Shown: positions 33,836-42,064, numbered from the stretch's first letter. The stretch: DNA of 64,000 nucleotides from CAZDDI01 sp964504195 (GCA_964504195.1 CAZDDI010000001.1:310001-374000); one strand, 5' to 3'. The notes: generated from the letters alone by a model not told the origin. Numbers and translations are program-made.

Positions 33836-34231
33836 TTAGACTGTAACAGCTCCGCCCGCCGCGGGAGACTCCGCAGCGGTTTCCACTTCAAACTCCTGGC
33901 GGGGAATCGGCACTCCCTGCTCCCGCAACCGCTGTAACTCGACGTGCAGCACTTGCAATTCCAGTTGGGCTAGCTTAGGGTCACGCGCGCCCGGGCTATA
34001 CTGCTTATCATGGAGCAACGCTTCATAGAGCGCCGTATAGTATTGCGCCGCTGTGATTGTCGCCCCCTGCGCGCGCGCCGCGTCGAGCACAACGGCTAAC
34101 AGCGGCAGCATATTTAACTTGATACCTAGCATGAGAAAACTGGAACCATGTTCCAGCGCGCTATACTCGGCCCCCACGACCACCTGCTGCGATCCCACCT
34201 GCACCGTTTTCGCGCTCTTAGTCTTCTGCAT
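33836..34231 (-). CDS. Hypothetical protein
   Basis: 131 aa, start at 34231 after GGAGGAAAGG. The centre is helical (MLPLLAVVLDAARAQGATIT, AAQYYTALYEALLHDKQYS). No motif is recognised. It lies between the recombinase-like gene and ssb with a 19-nt gap to ssb, so it is probably co-transcribed with DNA-handling genes. Confidence 0.58.
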   Translation of the reverse strand: MQKTKSAKTVQVGSQQVVVGAEYSALEHGSSFLMLGIKLNMLPLLAVVLDAARAQGATITAAQYYTALYEALLHDKQYSPGARDPKLAQLELQVLHVELQRLREQGVPIPRQEFEVETAAESPAAGGAVTV

Positions 34232-34243
34232 CAGCCTTTCCTC

Positions 34244-35020
34244 CTACTCCCCAAATTCCCACAGACATTCACGACCTTGCACATCCAGCATTGCCTCCAC
34301 CGTGTCCCACTCGAAAAGCGGCTCGTAATAACGGGCGGGGTACAACGTCCCCCGCCAGCGATCATTTTTGTACTCTTCTGAACGATAGACCACATAGCCG
34401 GCGTAAAAGGGCGCGCGGCGCAACACATCCCGAATTTTGTCGCCACTCCAGCGGCCATCAGCGGCAGGAATCCCCTGAATGTTTAGCTCCCTGGCAATTT
34501 CAGATAACGGGGTTCCGGCTATCACCGCCGCAAAAATAGCGTTGACTGTTTGTGCTTGCGGCTCCGTGATTTCCAAGCGGTACCCCACAAAACGCTGTTT
34601 CCCGCAGGTGACCGTCACGCGCCGCCCTTCTCGGTAGCCATACGGGGGCAGTCCATTATGCAGCCCAGCTTGCGCGCGCGCTTGTTTATTCCCTTCACGG
34701 GAAAGTTCCTGCAAACTGGCCGCCAACACTACCGCCGCTTCACTGGCTTGATAGCCGTCTGAGAAATACATCTGGGTGGCGGGATTGTAAACCACGCGCA
34801 AAAAGGCTTCCAATTCCGCGATGCTTTTGACCAAGGCTTCAGTGGGGCAGTTGCTTGTGCCCATGTCTTGTTCAATCCAATTCAGATCAGTGACCCCGCT
34901 GCGCTTATGTTGCAGCAGGATACGGTGAATTTTCACCTGGCGGGCGGTTTTACCCAACCGGGCGGCGTGTTGGGCGTAGGTCTCTACAAACCATTTTCGC
35001 TTACTGCTTGTTCTCTGCAT
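34244..35020 (-). CDS. Serine-recombinase-like protein without catalytic domain
   Basis: 258 aa, start at 35020 after GGAGGTGAG. Residues about 115-235 match the 'Recombinase' DNA-binding domain of large serine recombinases (NGLPPYGYREG, AIFAAVIAGTPLSEIARELN, GRWSGDKIRDVLRRAPFYAG). The 110 residues before it do not show the resolvase catalytic core (no Y-x-R-x-S motif). It therefore cannot cut DNA alone. It may be a remnant, a directionality factor or a DNA-binding regulator. A short reading frame without start codon lies just upstream and overlaps it. Confidence 0.72.
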   Translation of the reverse strand: MQRTSSKRKWFVETYAQHAARLGKTARQVKIHRILLQHKRSGVTDLNWIEQDMGTSNCPTEALVKSIAELEAFLRVVYNPATQMYFSDGYQASEAAVVLAASLQELSREGNKQARAQAGLHNGLPPYGYREGRRVTVTCGKQRFVGYRLEITEPQAQTVNAIFAAVIAGTPLSEIARELNIQGIPAADGRWSGDKIRDVLRRAPFYAGYVVYRSEEYKNDRWRGTLYPARYYEPLFEWDTVEAMLDVQGRECLWEFGE

Positions 35021-35138
35021 GTCTCACCTCCACGCGCAGTTCTCCAAATCCTAGCTCTGCTAATCCGGTTTCGAGCCGTGCTTCGAGATACTCTACTGCG
35101 TCGCTGTGGACCTGGCTAACGTGCCGCGTCTCGCCGGC
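35001..35138 (-). pseudogene. Open-frame remnant before the recombinase-like gene
   Basis: A 46-codon frame ends at TAA 35001-35003, inside the start region of the recombinase-like gene (the overlap style used throughout the element), and encodes QVHSDAVEYLEARLETGLAE and GFGELRVEV, which looks protein-like. It has no ATG or TTG start, only a GTG near its end, and an in-frame stop at 35139-35141, so it is probably the 3' end of a gene truncated by the structured DNA to its right. Confidence 0.4.
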
Positions 35139-35156
35139 TCACCGGATGCGACTCCC

Positions 35157-35434
35157 CCGCAGGCTGCGCCCCCGCGCTATTACCTGCGGCCACGCCGCCT
35201 GCACCTGCGCGGCGCTTACGGCGTCCGCTAGGAGCGCTATGCGGCGCAAGCCCCCAGGTAACAGCAACCCCGCGACTGCACCCGCATCCGCCGGGGGGTC
35301 TGGCCCTGAAAAGGGCTGGCAACCCGGCGGATGCCCCGCTGGAGGGCGGCGTCAGCCGCACCCAGCGGGGAATAGGGCTTGGCTGGCGCAAGCCGCTGGC
35401 CCACTTCCCGGCCAGCCCCGCCAGGGGCGGCTGG
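35157..35434. other. Run of strong consecutive hairpins, candidate structured RNA or ssDNA site
   Basis: No gene is supported in 35142-35475. Stems: 35157-35163/35183-35189; 35193-35198/35209-35214; a perfect 12-bp stem 35284-35295/35323-35334 enclosing GCCCT-GAAA-AGGGC (35303-35316, a GNRA tetraloop on the plus strand); a 9-bp stem 35334-35342/35362-35370 enclosing GCGGC-GTCA-GCCGC (35346-35359); 35376-35381/35389-35394; 35395-35401/35410-35416; and an alternative 35412-35417/35429-35434 that competes with the last. Function is unknown. Confidence 0.65.
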
Positions 35435-35475
35435 GTAAGCGGCCACCCCCCACTTGAGTCGCCTGTGGCGGACGC

Positions 35476-35931
35476 TCAGCGTGTCGGCTCCTCTGGCGCG
35501 CTCAGCGTCCAGGCTTGGCAGCGTTGCGTATGGGGGTCGCGTTCCGTACACTGCCAGGCCGCCGCGGCCTCGAATGTTCCCTCTAACTGCGTCAGATCGC
35601 GCGGGAGCGCCACCATGCCGGCGGCCACCGTGTAGCCCTGGGCCGTCAACCAGGCGCGCACCAGCGGCAGCCAGTGCGGGATCTGCTCCGCGAGGGACTG
35701 GTCACCCAGCCCGTAGGGCTGCGCGCCGGTAGGCTCTAAGGCCACGCTGCGGCTTTCCGTGAGGACGATCACATCTCCGAAGCCGTCTTGCCCACTCAAA
35801 GTCAACGTGTAGACGCGCTCCTGGAACCCCGCGCGGCCCTGGGTGCGATAGGTCAGCGCCAACCGCACCGGGCGGGTGGGTTCAACGTCGGTCTGAAAAT
35901 CGCGCAAGGTTTCAACATAGATGCTGTTCAT
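35476..35931 (-). CDS. Hypothetical protein
   Basis: 151 aa, start at 35931 after GGAGAGTAGC. Mixed alpha/beta with no motif. It follows the YaaA/DUF6884-like gene by one nt. Its stop is followed by the structured hairpin region. Confidence 0.6.
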   Translation of the reverse strand: MNSIYVETLRDFQTDVEPTRPVRLALTYRTQGRAGFQERVYTLTLSGQDGFGDVIVLTESRSVALEPTGAQPYGLGDQSLAEQIPHWLPLVRAWLTAQGYTVAAGMVALPRDLTQLEGTFEAAAAWQCTERDPHTQRCQAWTLSAPEEPTR

Positions 35932-35932
35932 G

Positions 35933-36385
35933 CTACTCTCCCCGCGTAACCAATGCGTTCTGCGCTTGCAGCCAGGCCAGTTGTCGCCCTATGGCTAATC
36001 CGGCCAGCGGTGTCTCAATGCGCCCCCCCAACTGGGGGAGCAGATATTCGGTGTAAGCTCGCCCGGCCAGCAGCAACCAAGTCGGCTCTGTGTGGAGTAG
36101 CGACAACGGGGCTGCCACGGCTAGGCCGTAGGGCAACTCCCTAATGACGCGCGCCGCCCACGCCTGGCGCTGCTCACGCGAGTACCGGGTAAGCGTATCA
36201 TCGTAGGGCTGGATTATCTGCTCCGGGAACAGCAAGCCATAGCGTGCCGACAGGATAAACCACACGTCGGCCTCCCGCTGCGCATAACCGCGCGCGGCTT
36301 GGAAGAGCGCCCCCAGATACAGCTCCTGTGCAGCGGCCGGCGCCGGCGCTTTGGTTTTGCTACACGCCACTAATGCGACTCGCAT
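35933..36385 (-). CDS. DUF6884-like protein (VALVACSKTK family)
   Basis: 150 aa, start at 36385 after GGAGGCAGAGAC; the ATG overlaps the XRE gene upstream. The N-terminal signature MRVALVACSKTKAP, then ELYLGALFQAARGYA, WFILSARYGLL and IQPYDDTL are typical of a small family seen in phages and plasmids (DUF6884, distant from YaaA-like DNA-repair proteins). A base- or DNA-modification-linked role has been suggested for relatives; nothing here settles it. Confidence 0.72.
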   Translation of the reverse strand: MRVALVACSKTKAPAPAAAQELYLGALFQAARGYAQREADVWFILSARYGLLFPEQIIQPYDDTLTRYSREQRQAWAARVIRELPYGLAVAAPLSLLHTEPTWLLLAGRAYTEYLLPQLGGRIETPLAGLAIGRQLAWLQAQNALVTRGE

Positions 36386-36732
36386 AGTGTCTCTGCCTCC
36401 GCGCGTAAAAAGTTCACGGCCCGCAATACGTCGAGCACCGCGCGCTGCTGAGCTGGTGCCAATTCGCGCCATTCTGCCAGGAGCGCCGCCTCCGTGTCTG
36501 CGGCCGGCGGCAAAATCCCGGCTTGGCGGAAGATGGTTTCTCGCGGTAACCCCAAAGCGCGGGCGACGCCAAGCAGAAAGTCCAATCCCGGTTGGGCAGC
36601 GCCGGTGATGACCTTATCGAACATCGAAGCGGATACCCCGCCGCGTCTCGCGGCCTCCGTGCGTGGCCAGCCCCGGCGAGTGAGTTCGCCTTGCAGCCAG
36701 GCGGCAAAACTGGCGGCGTTCAGGGCGTTCAT
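36370..36732 (-). CDS. XRE-family HTH protein
   Basis: 120 aa, start at 36732 overlapping the upstream stop (ATGA). The HTH lies at about residues 18-72 (TEAARRGGVSASMFDKVI), with the family tail ALGLPRETIFRQAGILPP. It is a further member of the XRE set of this element. Confidence 0.72.
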   Translation of the reverse strand: MNALNAASFAAWLQGELTRRGWPRTEAARRGGVSASMFDKVITGAAQPGLDFLLGVARALGLPRETIFRQAGILPPAADTEAALLAEWRELAPAQQRAVLDVLRAVNFLRAEAETLCESH

Positions 36733-37079
36733 GCGGCGACCTCTAGCAGCGACAACTGTGTCGCGCTGCCGTAAATCTGGGCTATCGCGTGCTCTGCACA
36801 TTGGGCGGCTTGCCATTCCGAGAGCAAAATCAGATCTCCCGGCAAGTCTTCCTCCAGCACGACCTCCCGGTCGCCATCCCAGGTATCGCGGCGTTCCCAA
36901 CGCTGGCCCGCGCGGTGCGCGAATTGAAAGCGGCCGTCAGGCGTGGTGTAGTCCGCTTGCGGGTTGTAGCCGGCTATCTCTGCCGGCCACTCTGCCCCAC
37001 AGCCGGGGCAATAGGGACGCCAGCTCGCGCCACTTACTGCGATCCGCAATCTCCGCCCACATACACCGCACCGGTTCAT
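36729..37079 (-). CDS. Zinc-ribbon hypothetical protein
   Basis: 116 aa, start at 37079 after AGGAGCAGGGA. Two CxxC pairs (CGVCGRRL and YCPGCGAEW) form a zinc ribbon at residues 4-32. The remainder is mixed with no motif. A longer frame would extend into the IS element and is rejected. The start overlaps the original stop of the gene broken by the IS. Confidence 0.68.
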   Translation of the reverse strand: MNRCGVCGRRLRIAVSGASWRPYCPGCGAEWPAEIAGYNPQADYTTPDGRFQFAHRAGQRWERRDTWDGDREVVLEEDLPGDLILLSEWQAAQCAEHAIAQIYGSATQLSLLEVAA

Positions 37080-37145
37080 TTCCCTGCTCCTATTTGCGTC
37101 ACCAGCCACCCCTTTTCTGCGGCATACGCGGCTAAGGCCCCCACG
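37076..37145 (-). pseudogene. 3' fragment of the IS-interrupted gene
   Basis: Joining the DNA across the IS at the 6-bp duplication restores one frame: ...ALLVG continues as ALAAYAAEKGWLVTQIGAGK and ends at TGA 37076-37078, overlapping the ATG of the zinc-ribbon gene. This is the overlap style used throughout the element, so the join is convincing. The 5' part is at 39758-40128. Confidence 0.82.
37140..37145. repeat. Target site duplication CCCACG (left copy)
   Basis: CCCACG at 37140-37145 and again at 39758-39763 directly flanks the IS ends TG...CA. Six bp fits the 4-8 bp range of IS21-family insertions. Confidence 0.88.
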
Positions 37146-37342
37146 TGTTTTTGTCAAGCGAAAAGAGAGCCATTTGATGCTCGAAAACAGAGCCACTTGG
37201 GTCATCGGATAAACTTTTTGATACTTGAAAACAGAGCCAGGAGCTCTTCGAAAAGAGGGCCACCCGGTCGTAGCCGTAGAGCGGTGGGGCGTGGGGGAAA
37301 CCCGAAGCTTGCGCAGGGTTTTCCCCACGCTCCACCGCCGGT

Positions 37343-38119
37343 TCAAGTTGTAGGCCCGGCCGACCGGGGCGGCTCCCGCTGCAAGCGTTCCCGGAAGCGA
37401 TAGGAATCCGCCCCCGCGAATTCGAGGATATGGGCGTGATGGGCGAGCCGATCCAATAAGGCGGCGGTTAGCCGTTCATCTCCAAACACCTGCACCCAGT
37501 CGGCAAACCGTAAATTGGTGGTGATAATCAAGGCCACCCGCTCGTACAGAGCCGAGCAGAATTGAAAGATCAGTTGCGCGCCCGGTGTCGAGAGGGGGAT
37601 GAAGCCGAGTTCATCCAGCACGATGAGTTGATGGCGTAAGGCGGCGTCCAGGAACTTCGGCACTTGATGAACATCTTGCGCCGCCAGCAGGGCATTGACC
37701 AACTGCACGGCGGTATAGAAGCGCACGCGGTGGCCCTGCCGGCAGGCCGCCAAGGCCAACCCGATGGCGACGTGGGTTTTCCCCAAACCGGGATTGCCCA
37801 CCAGGATGATCGGCTCGGCGCGCGCCAGGTAGGTGCCTTGCGCCAGGGTCAGAATCTGTTGCGGGTTGAGACTGGGCACGGCCTGGTAGTCAAAATCCGC
37901 CAGTTCTTTCAGCACCGGGAAGCGCGCGCCCTGGATGCGCCGCAGTTGGCGATTACGCTCGCGGTGCGTCACTTCCTGTTCCGCCAGGGCTTGTAAGTAG
38001 CGTTCATAAGGCAGTTGGGCTTGGGCGGCATCCTCCGCAAAGGCGCGATAGTTCTGCGTGAACGTGGGTAAGCCCAGCGTTTTGAGATACCCTGCCAACA
38101 CGACCGTTTCTAGGTTCAT
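37343..38119 (-). CDS. istB: IstB-type AAA+ ATPase helper of IS21 transposition
   Basis: 258 aa, start at 38119 overlapping the istA stop (ATGA) after GGAGGGCTGCC. Walker A is GNPGLGKTHVAIGLA at about 106-120, Walker B LIVLDELGFIPL at about 168-179. IstB forms a DnaA/DnaC-like ATPase assembly on target DNA that recruits the transposase. Length and motifs are typical of a functional protein. Confidence 0.95.
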   Translation of the reverse strand: MNLETVVLAGYLKTLGLPTFTQNYRAFAEDAAQAQLPYERYLQALAEQEVTHRERNRQLRRIQGARFPVLKELADFDYQAVPSLNPQQILTLAQGTYLARAEPIILVGNPGLGKTHVAIGLALAACRQGHRVRFYTAVQLVNALLAAQDVHQVPKFLDAALRHQLIVLDELGFIPLSTPGAQLIFQFCSALYERVALIITTNLRFADWVQVFGDERLTAALLDRLAHHAHILEFAGADSYRFRERLQREPPRSAGPTT

Positions 38120-39636
38120 GGCAGCCCTCCACTTAAGAGGCGTTCATACTGTTGTAGATCAGGCCCCTGGGCCGCGATCTGGGCCAGGGCCGGGTGGGCC
38201 GCCAGGTCTACCGGGGCGGGCAGGGCCGGTTGGGTCAAGGCCTGGAGACACAGCCGCACGCTATCAACCGTGGCGCTGGCATAGCGTAAGGCTTCCGCGA
38301 CGGCCTGTTCCAGCAGGGGCGCCGGGAACTCCTGGTGCAGGCGCAGAATGCGCACAAACTCCCGCGTGCCCTGCCCCTCCGGCCAGCGTTGTTGCAAGTG
38401 GGTCAACAAGCGCTCGTAGACGGGCGGCCAGGTGGTGCGCCATTGCTGGAGCGGGCGGGCATGGGCGAGCGCTCCCGGGCGCTGTTCCAAGAGGGGCAAG
38501 TAGTGCAAGGGATCCCAAATGTCCTGCTCCCGGTCGTAACAGCGCGGATGGCGCGCCAACACCTGCGCGCCATGCAGCAGGGTGACTTCAAAGGGGGTGG
38601 CCTGGAGCACCACTTGGCGATAGGCCTGGTCGGTCGGCACCGAATAGCGGTTAGTTTCGAACACGACCTGACTATAGCCATTCAAGGTGACTTCCCGCTG
38701 CACGGCGCAGGCGAAGTCATGCGGGGGTAACGGCCGCAAGTGCGGGCGTTCGGCCGCCCAGGCGGCGCCGATCGGCTGCGGCTGTCCCTGCACCTGCCGG
38801 GCATCATCTGCCGCACAGGCCGCCGCCAAGTAGGCATTCAAGGCGGGGTAATCGGCAACTGCGGGGCGCGGCACCAGGTAGTTACGCCGGACAAAACCTA
38901 CCCGGCCTTCCACGCCGCCTTTTTCGTGCCCCTGCCCGGGCGTGCAGAAGCGGCTCTCGAACAGATAGTGACTGCGCAATTGCACAAAGCGGGCCTGCTC
39001 TTGCCGCTGCTGCCCCGCCAGAATGCGGTACACGGCGGCTTTCAAGTTGTCATAGATAAGTACCTGCGGGACGCCCTGAAAAAAGTGGAAGGCCTGCACA
39101 TGTCCCAGAAAGAAGGCTTCCTGACGTTGCGTCGGAAAGGCCATCACAAATGTTCGCCGGGAGTAACACAACTCCATCACGAACAATTGCACTGCCTGGA
39201 CGTGTCCCGCCACCACCACCTCCGCCACCCCCCAATCCACTTGCGCGGCCTCGCCCGGAGCAAACGCCAAGGGGACATACACCTCGCGTTTCGCGCGTTG
39301 CGCGCGCCGCAACTGCCCGATGTAGCCCCGCACGGTGGATTCGGCGCCCGGATACCCGGCTGCGCGCAGCAGTTCATAGATCCGGTGACTCGTATACCGT
39401 TGCTTGCGCGGCAGGGTCGCATTCTCGGCTACCCACGCCTGAATCTGGGCGTGGTAGGGCCCCAACACGGGCGCGGGACGCGGCTGGTGCTGGGTGTACT
39501 GCGTTGGCTCCGCACTTTCCAGGGCTTGTTCGACCGTCGCGCGGGCGTGGTGCAGTTCCCGGGCAATCGCCCGCACACTCTTGTGTTCGACATAGTAGGC
39601 ACGTCGTATAGCTTCACGTTCTTCCACGGTTAACAT
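38116..39636 (-). CDS. istA: IstA-type DDE transposase of IS21 family
   Basis: 506 aa, start at 39636 after GGAAGGAG. An N-terminal HTH (EREAIRRAYYVEHKSVRAIA) is followed by a retroviral-integrase-type core with QVDWG (first Asp), LIYDNLKAAV (second Asp) and a downstream Glu near HEKGGVEGRVGFVRR. The C-terminal part has the Mu-C-like beta domain with YSVPTD. Intact. Confidence 0.95.
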   Translation of the reverse strand: MLTVEEREAIRRAYYVEHKSVRAIARELHHARATVEQALESAEPTQYTQHQPRPAPVLGPYHAQIQAWVAENATLPRKQRYTSHRIYELLRAAGYPGAESTVRGYIGQLRRAQRAKREVYVPLAFAPGEAAQVDWGVAEVVVAGHVQAVQLFVMELCYSRRTFVMAFPTQRQEAFFLGHVQAFHFFQGVPQVLIYDNLKAAVYRILAGQQRQEQARFVQLRSHYLFESRFCTPGQGHEKGGVEGRVGFVRRNYLVPRPAVADYPALNAYLAAACAADDARQVQGQPQPIGAAWAAERPHLRPLPPHDFACAVQREVTLNGYSQVVFETNRYSVPTDQAYRQVVLQATPFEVTLLHGAQVLARHPRCYDREQDIWDPLHYLPLLEQRPGALAHARPLQQWRTTWPPVYERLLTHLQQRWPEGQGTREFVRILRLHQEFPAPLLEQAVAEALRYASATVDSVRLCLQALTQPALPAPVDLAAHPALAQIAAQGPDLQQYERLLSGGLP

Positions 39637-39714
39637 CTCCTTCCTCCGCTATCTGGGTTGACATACTCTCCCATGATAGCAGAATTTGAGGTTAGGTGGC
39701 TCTGTTTTCGAGCA

Positions 39715-40128
39715 TCAAAATTCCAACCGCTGGCTCTCTTTTAGAATATCAAAAACACCCACGAGGAGCGCCAGATCGGACGTCACGGCTAACCGCGGTG
39801 AGGTCACCCGCTTTAGCGAGCCGGTGATCTTGCGATAGTACACCCCCCACTCCCCAGAACCCACCGCAATCCCCTCACTAATCAGCACGGGACGCTGTTG
39901 GGCATTGAGATACAGGGGTTGCGTGGTGACCACGGTTTGCCATACGGTTAGATCCGCTGGGGTCAAGAGTTGTAAGACGCCCGGGTCAACAAAGGCCGCG
40001 GTTTTCGTGGAGTAAGGCCAGGCGTGGGGCGCGGCTGTCAGGCGGCGATAGAGGGGCGGCAGCGGGGGCCGCGGTTGCGCCCGTTGAAACCAACCGTAAT
40101 TCTGCGTGTGGCAAAAGTAAACGTACAT
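39715..40128 (-). pseudogene. Hypothetical gene truncated by the IS (5' part)
   Basis: From the ATG at 40128 the frame gives MYVYFCHTQNYGWFQRAQ... up to SDLALLVG at the IS border (39763); it then reads 12 foreign residues inside the IS to a stop at 39715. The original ending is preserved at 37076-37145. The undisturbed protein would be about 145 aa: mixed alpha/beta, no motif recognised. It starts 2 nt after the upstream gene ends. Confidence 0.78.
39758..39763. repeat. Target site duplication CCCACG (right copy)
   Basis: Second copy of the 6-bp duplication next to the CA end of the IS. Confidence 0.88.
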
Positions 40129-40129
40129 T

Positions 40130-40504
40130 TTACAAGTCCAGGGGGCTGCGCCCGTCGTCAATGAGGATGCGCGGTTGTTCCAACAAGCGGGTGAAGGCGC
40201 GCGTGGCGACTTCTGCCGCGGCGGCATCGCTGGGAGCAAACTGCCGCCAACTGAGCAGTTGCTTAACGTGCTGCTGGGCCAGTGCCCACAGGCGCGTCTC
40301 CCATGCGGCCACTAGACAGCGCACCAGGTACTCTTCCCCTTGCGCCGCGGCGGGTGCGACCACTACCGCATCGCTGGGTACGTCAAAAACACGGCCCGTA
40401 ATCTCGAACAACAGTGTAATGGTGCCATCGTGATTGATCCCCAGGACGACGTATTCCGCGTCCTCGCACTCCACTACCGCCCCTTCCAGCATTGGTAAAC
40501 TCAT
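40130..40504 (-). CDS. Hypothetical protein
   Basis: 124 aa, start at 40504 after GGAGGTAAGTG. The first 50 residues form a small beta domain (GAVVECEDAEYVVLGINHDG, TITLLFEITG), the rest is helical. No family is recognised. It overlaps the winged-helix-like gene upstream by 1 nt. Confidence 0.6.
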   Translation of the reverse strand: MSLPMLEGAVVECEDAEYVVLGINHDGTITLLFEITGRVFDVPSDAVVVAPAAAQGEEYLVRCLVAAWETRLWALAQQHVKQLLSWRQFAPSDAAAAEVATRAFTRLLEQPRILIDDGRSPLDL

Positions 40505-40812
40505 CACTTACCTCCAAACAAGGGTAACTGCGTCCCCGGGGGTGCGGGCGGCGGCGCGGCTTCCCGCCCGGTTTGCTGTAAGGCGGCCAGCACAGCCAGC
40601 CCCAATTCCGTCGGCACCGGCTCGGCTACCGGCACGCCCTCGCGTTGCCCGGCGCGGTAGACCAGGAGCCCCATGCGGGCCAGGGTCCGGCAGTAGCGCC
40701 CGTCCAGGCGTCCCGGATCGGTGTCTTGCTGCGCGGCGGCGGCGATGGTGCGGAGCGTGAGCGCTTGCGCGGTGGACAAACGGGCGACCAGTTCGCTAAC
40801 GGTTTCGTTCAT
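40504..40812 (-). CDS. Winged-helix-like small protein
   Basis: 102 aa. Residues 5-75 (LVARLSTAQALTLRTIAAAA, then YCRTLARMGLLVYRAGQREG and PTELGLAVLAAL) look like a winged helix of the type used in regulators. The tail ends PLFGGK. Overlaps the gene upstream by 17 bp. Confidence 0.58.
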   Translation of the reverse strand: MNETVSELVARLSTAQALTLRTIAAAAQQDTDPGRLDGRYCRTLARMGLLVYRAGQREGVPVAEPVPTELGLAVLAALQQTGREAAPPPAPPGTQLPLFGGK

Positions 40813-41191
40813 GGTACTCCTTCCTTTGGCGCCCCGCCGTCACGGTAGCGGCAGTGGATCGCCCCGCGACGGCACAGGCCAGGTAAGCCTCGTGGTGACG
40901 CAATACTTGCAAGACCAGGGATGATGTTTCGTCTAAGTCATCGCGGGCGTTTGCCAATTGTGCCACGTTGATGACCAACCGATCCAGGTTGCCCATCGCC
41001 AACAGGGCTAGATACAGCATCTCCATCGCCCAGGAGGGCGCTTGCGAAAACAGTCGCGTTTCCGCGATGCTCCCGGGTGCGTACTCTACTGCGGCGAGCA
41101 ACGACATATTGTTTTCTGCGCATAACTGCGCTAAACGCGCCAATTCCGGGGCTATTTGCTCATCATAGAATGTTTCGTTGTCCTGATTCAT
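40796..41191 (-). CDS. Hypothetical helical protein
   Basis: 131 aa, start at 41191 after GGGGAAACCG. Entirely helical, with an acidic N-terminus and a basic C-terminus (GRQRKEYHERNR). No motif is recognised. Confidence 0.58.
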   Translation of the reverse strand: MNQDNETFYDEQIAPELARLAQLCAENNMSLLAAVEYAPGSIAETRLFSQAPSWAMEMLYLALLAMGNLDRLVINVAQLANARDDLDETSSLVLQVLRHHEAYLACAVAGRSTAATVTAGRQRKEYHERNR

Positions 41192-41260
41192 CGGTTTCCC
41201 CCCGTTTCACTCCAAAGCCGCCTCACACCGGGCCACGATATAGCCAATCGGCGAGCGCGT

Positions 41261-41533
41261 TCATGCGGCCACCTCGACCACCGGCGTCCAGGCATTGGGC
41301 CGTTGGCCTGCGCCCAGCACGGTGAGGCACTCGACGCGCTGGCGGCGCTCGCAATACCGCACGACGACCAGCTGCTCCGGCAACACACCGCTCAGGGCGA
41401 TGCGCAGGGGGGCGTGCGCGCGTGCGGTATTGACGATGGCGGCGCGTTGCAGGGTGTAAAAGAGCGTGGTCGGGTCGGCGTTCCGTTGCCGAGCCCGCTG
41501 CCACGCATGGGTGGTGATTTGTGGTTGAGCCAT
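41261..41533 (-). CDS. Small RelE/DUF4258-like toxin candidate
   Basis: 90 aa, start at 41533 after GGGAGGTTTTTT. The pattern ITTHAWQRARQRN (a histidine near the N-terminus), then PLRIALSGVLPEQLVVVRYC and RVECLTVL resembles small RelE-superfamily or DUF4258 proteins. An HTH gene (41655-41915) lies 120 bp upstream on the same strand and could be its antitoxin; the small inverted repeats between them (around 41575-41590) could be an operator. Toxin activity is not shown. Confidence 0.55.
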   Translation of the reverse strand: MAQPQITTHAWQRARQRNADPTTLFYTLQRAAIVNTARAHAPLRIALSGVLPEQLVVVRYCERRQRVECLTVLGAGQRPNAWTPVVEVAA

Positions 41534-41654
41534 GAAAAAACCTCCCGCTTGCTTGCGAGAGGTAGGCTTCCATAGTACAATGACTGTACTTGGGGAGCTT
41601 CTACCTCCCTGGGTCACGTCCCCGGCCTGTTTACGCAGACGCGGGGACAATTTG

Positions 41655-41915
41655 TTAAGTTATGCCCTCTCCTAACGCTACGCCTTCTTCTTGGGCGAGC
41701 AAGGCTAAGGCAGTGTTCAGATCGCCGGAGAGGGTGTTGACCAGCCGGTAGAGCATCCCCACACTGGGGCGACGCTGCCGGGATTCGAGCATGGAGATGT
41801 AGGCGGGGGTGCAGCGCGCGCGTCGCGCGGTTTCAGTCAGCGACAAGCGCCGTTCTGTGCGCAGGTGGGCGAGGTAAGTGCTGATGTTGGTTGTTGTTGT
41901 TGTTGTTGTGTTCAT
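41655..41915 (-). CDS. XRE-family HTH regulator
   Basis: 86 aa. The start at 41915 begins with MNTTTTTTTN, encoded by an (AAC)n trinucleotide run on the transcribed strand (41886-41911) that may vary in length. HTH at about residues 20-72 (LTETARRARCTPAYISMLES). It has its own consensus promoter and could repress the operon to its left or pair with the toxin-like gene. Confidence 0.75.
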   Translation of the reverse strand: MNTTTTTTTNISTYLAHLRTERRLSLTETARRARCTPAYISMLESRQRRPSVGMLYRLVNTLSGDLNTALALLAQEEGVALGEGIT

Positions 41916-41943
41916 CTGTATACTCGCTAAACTAACTGTTAAT

Positions 41944-41972
41944 AGTATAACAGCCTTTAAGTAAGATGTCAA
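41944..41972 (-). promoter_or_regulatory. Consensus promoter for the HTH gene
   Basis: On the minus strand TTGACA (41967-41972), 17-bp spacer, TATACT (41944-41949). The start of transcription would be near 41937, 22 nt before the ATG at 41915. Confidence 0.78.
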
Positions 41973-42064
41973 GTCTTTAGTAAAACTATGAAGTATGAAA
42001 GAATTTAGCTAATAAAAAAACGGCAGACAATTCTATGTCTGCCGTGAAAAAAAGAAGCCAATAA

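Larger units (their letters stand above)
37146..39757. mobile_element. IS21-family insertion sequence, complete
   Basis: The 2612-bp element starts TGTTTTTG and ends CAAAAACA. Each end carries related subterminal repeats: AAAAGAGAGCCA and TTGATGCTCGAAAACAGAGCCAC occur at the left (37161-37195 region) and inverted at the right (39695-39745 region), with a further AAAACAGAGCCA copy inside the left end. This pattern of multiple end repeats and the istA-istB pair define the IS21 family. Both genes are intact and the target duplication is perfect, so the insertion is recent and the copy may still be active. Confidence 0.93.

Noticed and set aside
35157..35434. Integron attC site
   Set aside because: No RYYYAAC/GTTRRRY-type boxes and no integron integrase; the hairpins are more numerous than in one attC.
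41223..41264. 13-codon frame MNALADWLYRGPV starting with ATGA overlap after the toxin-like gene
   Set aside because: Too short to support, though the overlap style resembles real genes of the element.
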